Of a stretch of 52,454 nt of DNA, positions 18,413 through 27,784 are shown piece by piece. The position numbers and the translations under genes are program-made. Under the pieces are notes generated by a model. The model saw only the letters and a list, made by a program, of their open reading frames with translations, did no database searches and was not told where the DNA came from. The stretch is taken from the NCBI GenBank assembly GCA_024281995.1, contig JAMWZW010000014.1, positions 1 to 52,454 of the forward strand. Direction: 5' to 3'. Each line of letters starts with the position of its first letter. The first letter of the stretch is position 1. This stretch comes from Nitrosomonas sp. GTDB lineage: Bacteria; Pseudomonadota; Gammaproteobacteria; Burkholderiales; Nitrosomonadaceae.

Positions 18413-19313
18413 ACATGTATTGAGTCTGGATGGCGGTGGCAGTCATTTGCTCATTCAATTAAGCGTCCTGGCGTGCTTAGAAGAAGATGCCGGCACTTCA
18501 AGCTACGATTTATTTGACATGATGGCTGGTTCATCCTCAGGGGGGCTCATTACTTGTTTAATTATGGGGCGACGCATAAGTGCGAAAGAAATCATTCGAC
18601 TTATTGAACAAGACCAGCTATTAAAAAGGATAATGAATGAAAATTGGTTGAACCGGTTATTTAATAAGTTGCAGATACGCCCGAAGTATCAGGGTAAGCC
18701 GAAAAGATTAACGTTACAACAGGAATTAGGCCATCTAAGACTTTCATCACTTAATAAACGGATACTGATTCCTTGCTTCAATCTGAATCAGGATCAATTG
18801 GAAATCATTACCAATGACAGTCAACCGGATTTTTTACTCAGTGAAATTGCCGATGCTTGCACAGCAGCCCCCTCGTTTTATCCTCCCGTACAAATGGAAG
18901 ATGGCGATTGGCGTATTGACGGTGGTGTTGGCATGAATAACCCAGGCCTTTGTAGTTATTTGCATGCTCAGCAATATTGGCAACATCAGAAAATCAAAGT
19001 CCTTTCTATTGGATCAGGTTGGCGTAGTTTCGCCATAAGCGGTAACAAGGCGTGTAGATATGGCGGTTTACAATGGTCTGCCAAAGGAATTGCCTCCATC
19101 ATCCTACGGGAAAAAATGATAACCAATGTCAAAATGACAAACGAAATGCTGGGAAATAATTTGCTTTACATTAATCATCACTTAAAAAAATTTGACATGC
19201 CTGACAGCATGGATTCAGCTAATAACCCAGTATTGCTACGAAAAGCGCTAGATATCGGCAAGTTATGGTATGACCATCAACAGCAGCAAATTGAACAATG
19301 GCTGAATAGTTAA
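18402..19313 (+). CDS. Patatin-like phospholipase
   Basis: A 303-residue patatin-domain lipid acyl hydrolase. The glycine-rich oxyanion loop is DGGGSH (10-15), the nucleophile is Ser45 in GSSSG (43-47) and the second dyad residue is Asp173 in DGG (173-175). Such enzymes deacylate phospholipids or neutral lipids using a Ser-Asp dyad. There is no signal peptide. The start is GTG, giving a VPVKHVLSLDGGG-type N-terminus close to the family norm. It sits downstream of the PlcP-like gene on the same strand, so the two may be co-transcribed and act on the same membrane lipids. Confidence 0.9.
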   Translation: MPVKHVLSLDGGGSHLLIQLSVLACLEEDAGTSSYDLFDMMAGSSSGGLITCLIMGRRISAKEIIRLIEQDQLLKRIMNENWLNRLFNKLQIRPKYQGKPKRLTLQQELGHLRLSSLNKRILIPCFNLNQDQLEIITNDSQPDFLLSEIADACTAAPSFYPPVQMEDGDWRIDGGVGMNNPGLCSYLHAQQYWQHQKIKVLSIGSGWRSFAISGNKACRYGGLQWSAKGIASIILREKMITNVKMTNEMLGNNLLYINHHLKKFDMPDSMDSANNPVLLRKALDIGKLWYDHQQQQIEQWLNS

Positions 19314-19378
19314 TTCACCAAATTCTTCATTCTTCCCATGGCACCTACAGATTTTAATGCCATCCTGTTCTCAATAAA

Positions 19379-19434
19379 TTGTCATACAAATGTTAAATCA
19401 ACGTCATTTTTCTGTCATGACACCTCGCTAAAAT
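19379..19434 (+). promoter_or_regulatory. PHO-box array and -10 upstream of the glycosyltransferase
   Basis: Four heptamers recur every 11 bases: TTGTCAT (19379), ATGTTAA (19390), ACGTCAT (19401) and CTGTCAT (19412). The last is identical to the PhoB consensus half-site. Exactly 10 bases after it stands TAAAAT (19429-19434), five of six matches to the -10 consensus, which is the known spacing at PhoB-activated promoters. The glycosyltransferase ATG follows 87 bases later. This is the clearest PHO-like site in the window. Confidence 0.75.
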
Positions 19435-19521
19435 CTCCTCGTTTCTTAACAGCCTGTTAAACAGGTTACTAGCCGAAAAGCAATGCCACAACCAGACCCA
19501 TCGAATGAGGAATAAGCGATC

Positions 19522-20565
19522 ATGAAAATCTTTTATGGCATCCAAGGAACCGGTAACGGCCATATAACACGCGGCAGGATTATGGCCAGGGAGTTGCAAG
19601 CGGCGAATCTTGACGTAACTTATCAATTTACGGGTAGGCCGCAAGATAATTTTTTTGATATGCAGGTTTTCAATGATTATCAATGGCGTGAGGGTTTAAC
19701 CTTTAGCACTCAGAGAGGCAAAATCAATCATATCAAAACAGTGCTACAGTCCAATCCTTTGAACTTTCTAAGAGACATTAAGCAACTCGATTTGCGTGAC
19801 TATGACGTGGTAATTTGTGATTTTGAACCGGTCACCGCGTGGGCGGCACGCCGGCAACGCAAGAAAACCATCGGCATCAGTCATCAATATGCATTCCAAT
19901 ATTCCATTCCACGGGCAGGTAATGATCTGCTTTCTGAAACGGTGATGAAAAATTTTGCGCCAGTCGATATGGGTATTGGTCTGCATTGGCACCATTTCGA
20001 TCAACCCATTTTACCGCCAGTCATCGAAACGCCAGCAATATCTCAGCAAACACAAACAAACAAAATTGTCGTTTATCTGCCATTTGAAGATCAACACCAA
20101 GTCATGTCACTGTTAGCGCCGTTCAACAATTTCGAATTTTATAACTATTCTCCCGAAATAGTGCCTGCGCTGCACGCACACATCCATTGCAAGCCACTGT
20201 CTTTGCAGGGTTTTCAAAATGACTTGGTTGACTGCGCTGGCATTATTTGTAATGCGGGCTTTGAATTAGCCAGCGAATCGCTGCAGTTGGGCAAGAAAAT
20301 CCTGGTAAAACCGGTACATGCGCAGATGGAACAAATTTCTAATGCGTTAGCGTTAAAAACTTTAGGTTATGGACAAATGATGAAGGTGATGGATTCTGCC
20401 TCGATAGAGCAATGGTTATATGCAACCCAAGCAGTTCGTATTACTTACCCCAATACGGCACGATATCTGGTGCAATGGATAAAAGACGGTATGCCGCCAA
20501 TTGATCGATCATGGTATCAACAGATTTGGTCGAGTGTGCAAGTAATGCCTGTTGCATGCTCCTAA
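19522..20565 (+). CDS. MJ1255-type glycosyltransferase, possible diacylglycerol glycosyltransferase
   Basis: A 347-residue GT-B-fold protein with the N-terminal glycine-rich loop GTGNGHITRG (9-18) and, in the C-terminal half, CNAGFELASESLQLGKKIL, the nucleotide-sugar binding region. This is the uncharacterised MJ1255/VC2487-type family. A GAGGAA ribosome site precedes the ATG. The promoter has a strong PHO-like array, and a diacylglycerol-kinase-fold gene follows 66 bases later. Position next to plcP and a patatin suggests it glycosylates diacylglycerol to replace phospholipids when phosphate is scarce. That function is inferred from context only, as the canonical Agt enzymes belong to a different glycosyltransferase family. 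Confidence 0.8.
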   Translation: MKIFYGIQGTGNGHITRGRIMARELQAANLDVTYQFTGRPQDNFFDMQVFNDYQWREGLTFSTQRGKINHIKTVLQSNPLNFLRDIKQLDLRDYDVVICDFEPVTAWAARRQRKKTIGISHQYAFQYSIPRAGNDLLSETVMKNFAPVDMGIGLHWHHFDQPILPPVIETPAISQQTQTNKIVVYLPFEDQHQVMSLLAPFNNFEFYNYSPEIVPALHAHIHCKPLSLQGFQNDLVDCAGIICNAGFELASESLQLGKKILVKPVHAQMEQISNALALKTLGYGQMMKVMDSASIEQWLYATQAVRITYPNTARYLVQWIKDGMPPIDRSWYQQIWSSVQVMPVACS

Positions 20566-20631
20566 TCAAGCATTTGAAATGCATTCACCTATGATTAACA
20601 TACTGAATATTAAAAATTTTTCTTACACGCC

Positions 20632-21633
20632 ATGAATGATATTTTTCCATTTCAGTCCGATCAATTGATCATCAAAATCCCATCTCCAAACAACATATTG
20701 ATTATTTACAATCCCATATCCAGTGCAGGCAATACGGAAGCACTCGCGAAAGGGCTGGAAATGGAACTATCTCGCCAGGGTAAAAGCGTAGTTGTCCGCA
20801 CATCCGAAAAAAAGATGAAGGGCTACTCACGCGTCAAGGATGATATTGTCAAAAGCGACTTGGTCGTAGTAGTTGGCGGGGACGGAACTATCCGGAAGTT
20901 GCTGGATATCATCAATAAAACCGGCACGCCTATTTATGCGATACCTGGCGGTAATGAATCGTTATTTGCACGCTCCTATGAAATGAGCACAAGCGCTCAT
21001 GACTTACTTGAGGCGATAGCGACAGGAACCTGTTTGCAGCAATTTTATGGCTTGATCAGCGGTCAAGGCATTCAAGGTGAAAAGCCTTTTTTTCATATGG
21101 CCTCTATGGGGCTGGATTCATTAACAGTCAAAAATATCGGTAAAAGAAAAGGTCCGCTCAATGATTCCATTTATGTCTGGCACGGGTTAAAAGCATTATG
21201 TGCCTTGCATCACCCGACCGTATCCGTCAGCGTTGATGGAGAACCGGTTATTGATCACGGATCCGGTTATATTATCGTGGCCAACAATTCTGCATATGCG
21301 AGAAACTTACAACTTGTTCCCTCAGCCAATCCATCAAACAGTGAATTGGTGGTTGGCTTCTTGCCGGGCGCTAAGCACCAGCATGAACTGGTAAAAGCTA
21401 TGAAAATTCTGCAGCGTAAACCGGCAAATTTACCTATGCAGTATTATTCAGGAAAAAAAATTGCCTGTACACTTCACGATAAATCGTATCCACTGCAGGT
21501 CGATGGCGATTATTTCCGTAATCGCGATATCGAAGCCGGGAGCGCTGTTGAATTCAGCATCAGCACGCGGCCTATTCGCGTTTTGATTCCATCGTCGTTG
21601 AATAGCGAAGCATTACAAGTTGCCAATCAATAA
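20632..21633 (+). CDS. Diacylglycerol-kinase-fold lipid kinase
   Basis: A 333-residue protein of the DAGK-catalytic/YegS/sphingosine-kinase fold. It has the start LIIYNPISSAGN (23-34) and the nucleotide-binding VGGDGT (81-86), followed by AIPGGNESLFARS where other members have a G-T-x-N-D/F stretch. The C-terminal domain ends with the usual DGDYF segment. It should phosphorylate a lipid hydroxyl, most likely diacylglycerol to phosphatidate. It follows the glycosyltransferase in the same direction and probably shares its PHO-like promoter. Its stop lies 13 bases from that of convergent ftsH. Confidence 0.88.
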   Translation: MNDIFPFQSDQLIIKIPSPNNILIIYNPISSAGNTEALAKGLEMELSRQGKSVVVRTSEKKMKGYSRVKDDIVKSDLVVVVGGDGTIRKLLDIINKTGTPIYAIPGGNESLFARSYEMSTSAHDLLEAIATGTCLQQFYGLISGQGIQGEKPFFHMASMGLDSLTVKNIGKRKGPLNDSIYVWHGLKALCALHHPTVSVSVDGEPVIDHGSGYIIVANNSAYARNLQLVPSANPSNSELVVGFLPGAKHQHELVKAMKILQRKPANLPMQYYSGKKIACTLHDKSYPLQVDGDYFRNRDIEAGSAVEFSISTRPIRVLIPSSLNSEALQVANQ

Positions 21634-21646
21634 CCATTTATACAGC

Positions 21647-23476
21647 TTATGGCTGTTGTACCGTATTGACAGTAATCGCTTGCTTAAGCTTGATGATATC
21701 CGGCTGATTGAGCGTTTCATCTTGCAACAGCTTTTCTGCAGTCTGATCCAGTAATGCGCGGTTAGTTTTCAGAATATTACTTGCAGATACCAAAGCCTTG
21801 TCCACCAACGAACGTACTGCGATATCAATTTTATGCGCGGTCTCCTCGCTATAATTGCGATTCTGTGGCATGGGAATATTGGTTTGCAAAAACACAGATT
21901 GCTCGCGATCATACGCAACATTGCCCAACGCCTCACTCATGCCGTACCGTAGCACCATGGCACGGGCGATATCGGTAGCTCGCACCAAATCATCGGCTGC
22001 ACCCGTTGAAATTTCCCCAAATACCACTTGCTCGGCGGCACGTCCGCCAAGCAGCACTGCCATTTTATTTTGCAATTCCACCCGGGTCATTAGAAAACGA
22101 TCTTCTGTCGGGCGCTGAATGGTATAACCCAATGCGCCAATACCACGTGGAATAATGGATACTTTGTGCACCTCGTCAGTACCCGGCAGTGCCAATGCCA
22201 CCATGGCGTGGCCCAGTTCATGAAACGCTACCACACGCCGTTCATTTGGATTCAATAGGCGGTTGCGCTTTTCTAAACCCGCTACAATACGTTCAATGGC
22301 ATTATTGAAATCTTCCATGGCTACCGATTCCGCGCCGCGCCGTGTCGCAAGCAAGGTAGCTTCATTGATTAAGTTCGCCAGGTCTGCGCCCGTGAATCCA
22401 GGGGTTAACGCGGCAATTTGTTCGATTTTGACATCGCTATGTAATTTCACCTTTTTTACATGCACGGCGAGGATTTGTTCACGCCCGATTTTATCAGGGC
22501 GATCCACCAACACTTGACGATCAAATCTGCCCGCGCGCAGTAATGCCGGGTCGAGAATTTCCGGGCGATTGGTCGCCGCTAGGAGTACGATACCGCTACT
22601 GGAATCAAAACCATCCAGCTCTGCCAGAAGCTGATTCAAAGTTTGTTCTTTTTCGTCATGCCCGCCGCCTAATCCATAAGCACCCCGGGCACGGCCCAAA
22701 GCGTCCAGTTCATCGATAAAAATGATTGCCGGCGCCATTTGCCGTGCTTGCTCGAATAAATCACGCACCCTGGCTGCGCCTACACCAACAAACATTTCAA
22801 CGAATTCCGAACCGGAAATAGAAAAAAACGGCACCCCAGCTTCACCGGCCACAGCACGTGCCAATAGCGTCTTGCCGGTGCCTGGCGGGCCTACCAGTAA
22901 AATGCCTTTTGGTGCGCGTCCGCCCAAACGGCTGTAATCCGCAGGATTTTTCAGAAAATTTACAATTTCAATCAATTCTTCTTTGGCTTCATCCACTCCG
23001 GCTACATCATTAAAAGTGACTTTCGTTTCTTTTTCGACAAATACTTTGGCACGGCTTTTACCAATTGACATTAAGCCGCTGCTCATACTACCGCCCATAC
23101 GCCGGATGATGAATAACCAAATAGCAATAAAAATAACCATCGGCACAATCCAGGAAAGTACATCACGTAGCCACGTGCTTTGTACTACACCGGTGTAAAC
23201 AACGTTGTATTTATCAAGTATTTCAGCCAATTCAGGCTCAACACGCGTCGTCACGAAATCCTTAAAACCATCGGCATGCTTTTCTTTCAGCGTACCGAAA
23301 ATCTGATTCTCAGTAATTGCAATTTCGGCAATTTGCCCTTGCTCCAGAAAATGTTGAAAACGGCTGTAGGGAATAGGCTTGACTTGTGTATATTGTGTAT
23401 ACAGATTCTGTATCAGCAATAAGCTCAGAATTGCGACAACAATAAACCAAAAATTAATTTTTTCTTTATTATCCAT
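21647..23476 (-). CDS. ftsH: ATP-dependent zinc metalloprotease FtsH
   Basis: A 609-residue inner-membrane AAA+ protease that extracts and degrades membrane and unstable cytoplasmic proteins. Two N-terminal membrane segments (about 9-25 and 106-125) flank a periplasmic domain. The AAA domain has Walker A GPPGTGKT (196-203), Walker B FIDELDA and the second region of homology RAGRFDR (314-320). The protease motif is HELGH (419-423). Length is slightly below the usual 640. It is not next to rlmE/folP, where the main proteobacterial ftsH usually sits, so it may be a second copy. It is convergent with the lipid kinase gene. Confidence 0.95.
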   Translation of the reverse strand: MDNKEKINFWFIVVAILSLLLIQNLYTQYTQVKPIPYSRFQHFLEQGQIAEIAITENQIFGTLKEKHADGFKDFVTTRVEPELAEILDKYNVVYTGVVQSTWLRDVLSWIVPMVIFIAIWLFIIRRMGGSMSSGLMSIGKSRAKVFVEKETKVTFNDVAGVDEAKEELIEIVNFLKNPADYSRLGGRAPKGILLVGPPGTGKTLLARAVAGEAGVPFFSISGSEFVEMFVGVGAARVRDLFEQARQMAPAIIFIDELDALGRARGAYGLGGGHDEKEQTLNQLLAELDGFDSSSGIVLLAATNRPEILDPALLRAGRFDRQVLVDRPDKIGREQILAVHVKKVKLHSDVKIEQIAALTPGFTGADLANLINEATLLATRRGAESVAMEDFNNAIERIVAGLEKRNRLLNPNERRVVAFHELGHAMVALALPGTDEVHKVSIIPRGIGALGYTIQRPTEDRFLMTRVELQNKMAVLLGGRAAEQVVFGEISTGAADDLVRATDIARAMVLRYGMSEALGNVAYDREQSVFLQTNIPMPQNRNYSEETAHKIDIAVRSLVDKALVSASNILKTNRALLDQTAEKLLQDETLNQPDIIKLKQAITVNTVQQP

Positions 23477-23577
23477 TGCTTATTTAAGTATTTGTAGATG
23501 ACAATTATTGCCTATCATACCAATGAAAAGGGCATTATAGATATTCCGGGCACTGATAAATTTCAGCAAACATTGAA

Positions 23578-24945
23578 TTAAAATCGCCAGTCCATTTGTA
23601 ATCCACCAATATTGATTTGTTCTGAATATTGCCCGACAAGAAAATCACCCGTTGTACCCCGTCGGTTAATACCGGCATCGTCCAAAAATAAATGAGCATA
23701 TGCAGCATGTATATTGATGTTCTTGAATAATGCGTAAGTTATTCCTGCTGTTAGCCAGTAGCGGCTATTATCGGGGATTCGTGGGGAACGATGTGATGAA
23801 TCAGGAACCGGCGTTTGATCGTACGCAAATCCTGTTCTAAATGTCCACTTATTATCGGCAGAAAAATAATTGATGCCAGCAGCAAGCCGCCACGTATCCC
23901 GCCACCGCAAGTCCATAACATCATCACGTTGTGCGGACAAGAAATTGGTTCTGAGTTCGCGTATCAGACTCCAATGCGTCCACAGTGCATCTGCAGATAC
24001 TTCCCAGTGCGGATTAATACGGTGAGAGAAACCAAATAACACACTATCCGGCAATGTGACCGAAGTACGCGTGCTACTGTCAATGAAGCTCCCTCCTAAC
24101 GTTAAGGCCGCAGCATTAGTGGGCACAGAAAAATTTGCCTGCCCATGCACATCATGCGTAATTCTGGAACGATAGCTAACGCCAAAACGGGTATTTTGAT
24201 TCAAAGCATAAAAAGCTCCAAAATTATAGCCAAAACCGACACTATCGCCTTTAAGCGATACATGCCCATCTGCAGATTGCGGCAACAACCCCTGACCGGC
24301 ACAAGTCACGGGACCCAACGCAGGCAAGCAAATGGTTCCGAAATCGATAGCATTGGTTAATTTAGTATCCAGGTACTGAACATTAAAACCAGCACCCACT
24401 GAAAAATTCTCCGTTACTTTGAACGATAATGATGGATTGAAATTCAACGTCAAGATTTCCGAATCAATTGCCTGATAGCGTCCTTTCCAATCCGGTCGAT
24501 AGCTGTTACTCATACCATAGGGACTATTAAACCCAAAACCGAAAGCTATTCGATGGTTAAGCGCCTGAACATAATAAACATTGGGAACTGACACCAGATC
24601 AGGAGAATTACCACCGTTATTACCTCTTAGCGGCGCACCGCCAAGTACCGGACTTAATTGCGAAGCGCTGTCATGAAAAACTGCAGACGGTGCAATCACA
24701 TACCCTGCTGTAGAAACTAATTTACCGCGGATTTGGCTCATAGCTGCGGGATTGAAAAACACCATGCTGGCATCACTAAAATTAGTCGGAGCACCGGAAA
24801 ATGCTTGCCCTAATTCTTTTACACTTTGCTCCATTACCGCTATTCCGGCACTGTGTACCGCAGCAGAAAAGCACAGTAAAAAGCTAAAGAGACAGCGGAA
24901 GCAATTGTGAGATGAAGGTGCTGCGCTAAGATGCAATTTAATCAT
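23578..24945 (-). CDS. FadL/TodX-family outer-membrane transport protein
   Basis: A 455-residue outer-membrane beta-barrel of the long-chain-fatty-acid/hydrophobic-compound transporter family. A signal peptide ends near VHSAG (about residue 33). The mature start GIAVMEQSVKELGQAFSG and the NPAAMSQ motif in the hatch domain are typical. The last residue is Phe (QMDWRF), as needed for barrel insertion. An AGGAG ribosome site lies directly before the ATG. It probably takes up fatty acids or small hydrophobic molecules; the exact cargo cannot be told. Confidence 0.93.
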   Translation of the reverse strand: MIKLHLSAAPSSHNCFRCLFSFLLCFSAAVHSAGIAVMEQSVKELGQAFSGAPTNFSDASMVFFNPAAMSQIRGKLVSTAGYVIAPSAVFHDSASQLSPVLGGAPLRGNNGGNSPDLVSVPNVYYVQALNHRIAFGFGFNSPYGMSNSYRPDWKGRYQAIDSEILTLNFNPSLSFKVTENFSVGAGFNVQYLDTKLTNAIDFGTICLPALGPVTCAGQGLLPQSADGHVSLKGDSVGFGYNFGAFYALNQNTRFGVSYRSRITHDVHGQANFSVPTNAAALTLGGSFIDSSTRTSVTLPDSVLFGFSHRINPHWEVSADALWTHWSLIRELRTNFLSAQRDDVMDLRWRDTWRLAAGINYFSADNKWTFRTGFAYDQTPVPDSSHRSPRIPDNSRYWLTAGITYALFKNINIHAAYAHLFLDDAGINRRGTTGDFLVGQYSEQINIGGLQMDWRF

Positions 24946-25207
24946 TTTACTCCTAGTGGTCTAATAGTAATCATGATGTAAAGATAATCCGCTACCTTCT
25001 TGAATTCTCAGATATATTTCATAAAATGTCAATTCTTAAGCATAATGTTCAAAATTCCTGCCCCTTCAATTGATAAAATGTTCTGCGATAGAAATCAGCG
25101 CACAATGACGATGAATTGAAATTAGTTTATTTCCTTATTGAGCTAATATATATTTAGCACATTGGGCAATACTTCGTCATATCAGCAATTCTAATCCGCT
25201 CAATACA

Positions 25208-27733
25208 ATGAAAAATGATCACAAGGAATCGATGCTGGATGATTACATTGAAGACTCTAGTTTTCAGCAATCCGATCATTCCGCTGCACTGACTGCTGAG
25301 CAAATTAAGCTGCTCTATCAGCAATCTGGTAAAGCCATGCTTGCCACATTGATCATTTCGCTAGTACTTACCTTCGTTTTTTATGACTATACTTCCATAA
25401 ATTGGCTTTGGAGCTGGTTGGTTGCTATTTTTTTGCTTGCTGTTATCCGATTTTTGCTTATTCAATCATATTTCCGTAAAAATCCATCATCTAGCCAATC
25501 GATTATTTGGGGGCGTCTTTTTATTCTCGGTGTTTTTCTATCCGGCCTACTCTGGGGCATTGCTGGAGGAATTTTTTTTGTTGCCAGCAGCGTCATGCAT
25601 CAGCTCTTTCTTGCCTACCTATTAGGGGGGATGGTAGCAGGCGCAATGGCAACCTTGTCATCCTATCGCGGCGTTTTTTTTGTCTTCGCCCTACCAGCCA
25701 TTTCACCTTTTACTTATCAAGTATTGACTCATAATGGTGATACCAGCCTGCCAATAGCCTTTACTTTCCTGTTTTTCGTGGTAATGATGGGTAGAATCTC
25801 ACATCGTCTACATCGAACAATTACCGATTCGCTGAGCTTAAGATTTGACAATTTTGATCTATTAAACCGTCTTATTATCGCTAAAGACCGACAAAAAATA
25901 ATCAATCGCGAACTGCAAAAGCAAATATTGGAAAAGGATATCGCGCATCATGCATTACAAAATGTCAAAGATGAATTAGAACAAAGGGTTATAGATCGAA
26001 CGGCTGCACTTGCTTTATCAAATGACATATTAAAGCAAGAGAAAGAACTCTTCCAAGTTACGTTGGCGAGTATTGGTGATGCAGTTATCACGACTGATTC
26101 AACAGGTAGAATAACTTACCTTAATCCTATTGCAGAATTGTTTACAGGTTGGAGCAATAAAGATGCAAATGGCGCCTTACTTCAAGACATTTTTCGTATG
26201 AAGGATTTAACCACTCATACTCTGATTGAGAATCATCCACTTAACAGGTGCTTGCACACATCGGGAGGATCTTGCAGAAATGAGGAAAGCTTACTGATTC
26301 AGAGAAACAATCGTGAATGTATTATTGATTATTCCATTGCGCCCATCTTAAAAGATCAAGAAATCGTAATCGGAGCTGTCCTGACATTTCGAGATGTCAC
26401 TGAGCAGCGTAAATTAACGCAAAAACTTGCCTATCAAGCAGCACATGACTCGCTCACCGGCTTATTAAACCGCGATGAATTTGAAAACCGCTTGAATAAA
26501 ATTCTAGCTTCGACTCGTACACATGATAATCATGCATTGTTATTTCTGGATTTGGATCAGTTTAAAGTCATTAACGATACCTGCGGGCACAGTGCAGGTG
26601 ATGAATTATTACGCCAGGTAACGGCCCTGTTACATTCTAAATTACGTGCGCGAGATACCCTGGCAAGACTGGGTGGTGACGAATTCGGAATTATTCTCGA
26701 GCATTGCCCTAAAAATGAAGCAGTGCACGTTGCCAATAGTTTGCGAGAGCTGGTACAAAATTTTCGCTTTAAATGGCTAGAAAAAACTTTCACTATCGGT
26801 GTCAGCATTGGTTTATTTCCAATTACACACAACAATGCGGGCTTAGCGCATGCGATGAGTGCCGCAGATAGTGCTTGCTTTGCCGCCAAAGATAGAGGAA
26901 GAAATCGCGTTCACATTTATCAAGTCAATGATAATGTATTACAGAAAAGATCCGGTGAAATGCAATGGTTGCCACGCATTCAGCAGGCTCTCGCGGATCA
27001 ACGACTGTGCTTATATTTCCAACCAATCATTCCTCTTTCCGATAACAATGAACTTGATGAACACGGTGAAATTCTTTTACGTCTACAAGGCGAGGAAAAT
27101 CAATTAATATTCCCGGGTTCATTTCTTCCTTCTGCTGAACGCTATGATCAGATGCTCGCAATAGATCGTTGGGTAGTAGAACAATCCGTAACACTCCTTA
27201 AACATCGTTTACAGTACAAATCAAAGAATATGTATGCAATCAATTTATCAGCACATGCATTAGGCAGCGAAGACTTTCTCGAATTTGTCGTTCAAATTCT
27301 AAAAGACTATAACGGAAGCCCCGCTAATATTTGTTTTGAAATTACCGAAAATGTTGCTTTGGCAGATCTACAACATGTGATGAAATTTATGCAAACACTT
27401 AAAGAATTAGGATGTCACTTTTCTATGGATGATTTTGGCAGTGGTTTATCTTCATTTGGTTTTTTGAAAAATATTCCATTAGATTTTCTCAAAATTGATG
27501 GACGGCTGGTAAAAGGTATACACAACGACCCCGTTGACCGCGCGATGGTTGAAGCTATCAATCATATCGGACACATCATGGGATTGAAAACAATCGCTGA
27601 ATGGGTTGAAAATAAGCAAACTTTAAAGCTACTCGAAGAAATAGGTGTCGATTATGTACAAGGCTACGGTCTTGCAAGACCTTATTTGCTTAATTCGGAA
27701 TCCATAAAGCCTGTGAAAGTTAGCAAAAAATAA
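25208..27733 (+). CDS. Membrane PAS-GGDEF-EAL cyclic-di-GMP protein
   Basis: An 841-residue cyclic-di-GMP enzyme. The N-terminus (about 45-200) has five or six hydrophobic segments, followed by a coiled linker (about 215-270), a PAS domain (about 275-390), a GGDEF domain and an EAL domain. GGDEF is intact at 489-493 and the inhibitory RxxD site is Arg480-Asp483, so cyclase activity with feedback is likely. In the EAL domain the signature is EILLRL starting at Glu621, with the metal-binding DDFGSG at Asp741-Asp742, so phosphodiesterase activity also seems possible. Which activity dominates cannot be read. It stands alone, divergent from the FadL-type gene. Confidence 0.93.
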   Translation: MKNDHKESMLDDYIEDSSFQQSDHSAALTAEQIKLLYQQSGKAMLATLIISLVLTFVFYDYTSINWLWSWLVAIFLLAVIRFLLIQSYFRKNPSSSQSIIWGRLFILGVFLSGLLWGIAGGIFFVASSVMHQLFLAYLLGGMVAGAMATLSSYRGVFFVFALPAISPFTYQVLTHNGDTSLPIAFTFLFFVVMMGRISHRLHRTITDSLSLRFDNFDLLNRLIIAKDRQKIINRELQKQILEKDIAHHALQNVKDELEQRVIDRTAALALSNDILKQEKELFQVTLASIGDAVITTDSTGRITYLNPIAELFTGWSNKDANGALLQDIFRMKDLTTHTLIENHPLNRCLHTSGGSCRNEESLLIQRNNRECIIDYSIAPILKDQEIVIGAVLTFRDVTEQRKLTQKLAYQAAHDSLTGLLNRDEFENRLNKILASTRTHDNHALLFLDLDQFKVINDTCGHSAGDELLRQVTALLHSKLRARDTLARLGGDEFGIILEHCPKNEAVHVANSLRELVQNFRFKWLEKTFTIGVSIGLFPITHNNAGLAHAMSAADSACFAAKDRGRNRVHIYQVNDNVLQKRSGEMQWLPRIQQALADQRLCLYFQPIIPLSDNNELDEHGEILLRLQGEENQLIFPGSFLPSAERYDQMLAIDRWVVEQSVTLLKHRLQYKSKNMYAINLSAHALGSEDFLEFVVQILKDYNGSPANICFEITENVALADLQHVMKFMQTLKELGCHFSMDDFGSGLSSFGFLKNIPLDFLKIDGRLVKGIHNDPVDRAMVEAINHIGHIMGLKTIAEWVENKQTLKLLEEIGVDYVQGYGLARPYLLNSESIKPVKVSKK

Positions 27734-27784
27734 TTGCTTATATAATTCGTGTAGCAGGAGGTATCGATATAAACCTTGTGCAAA

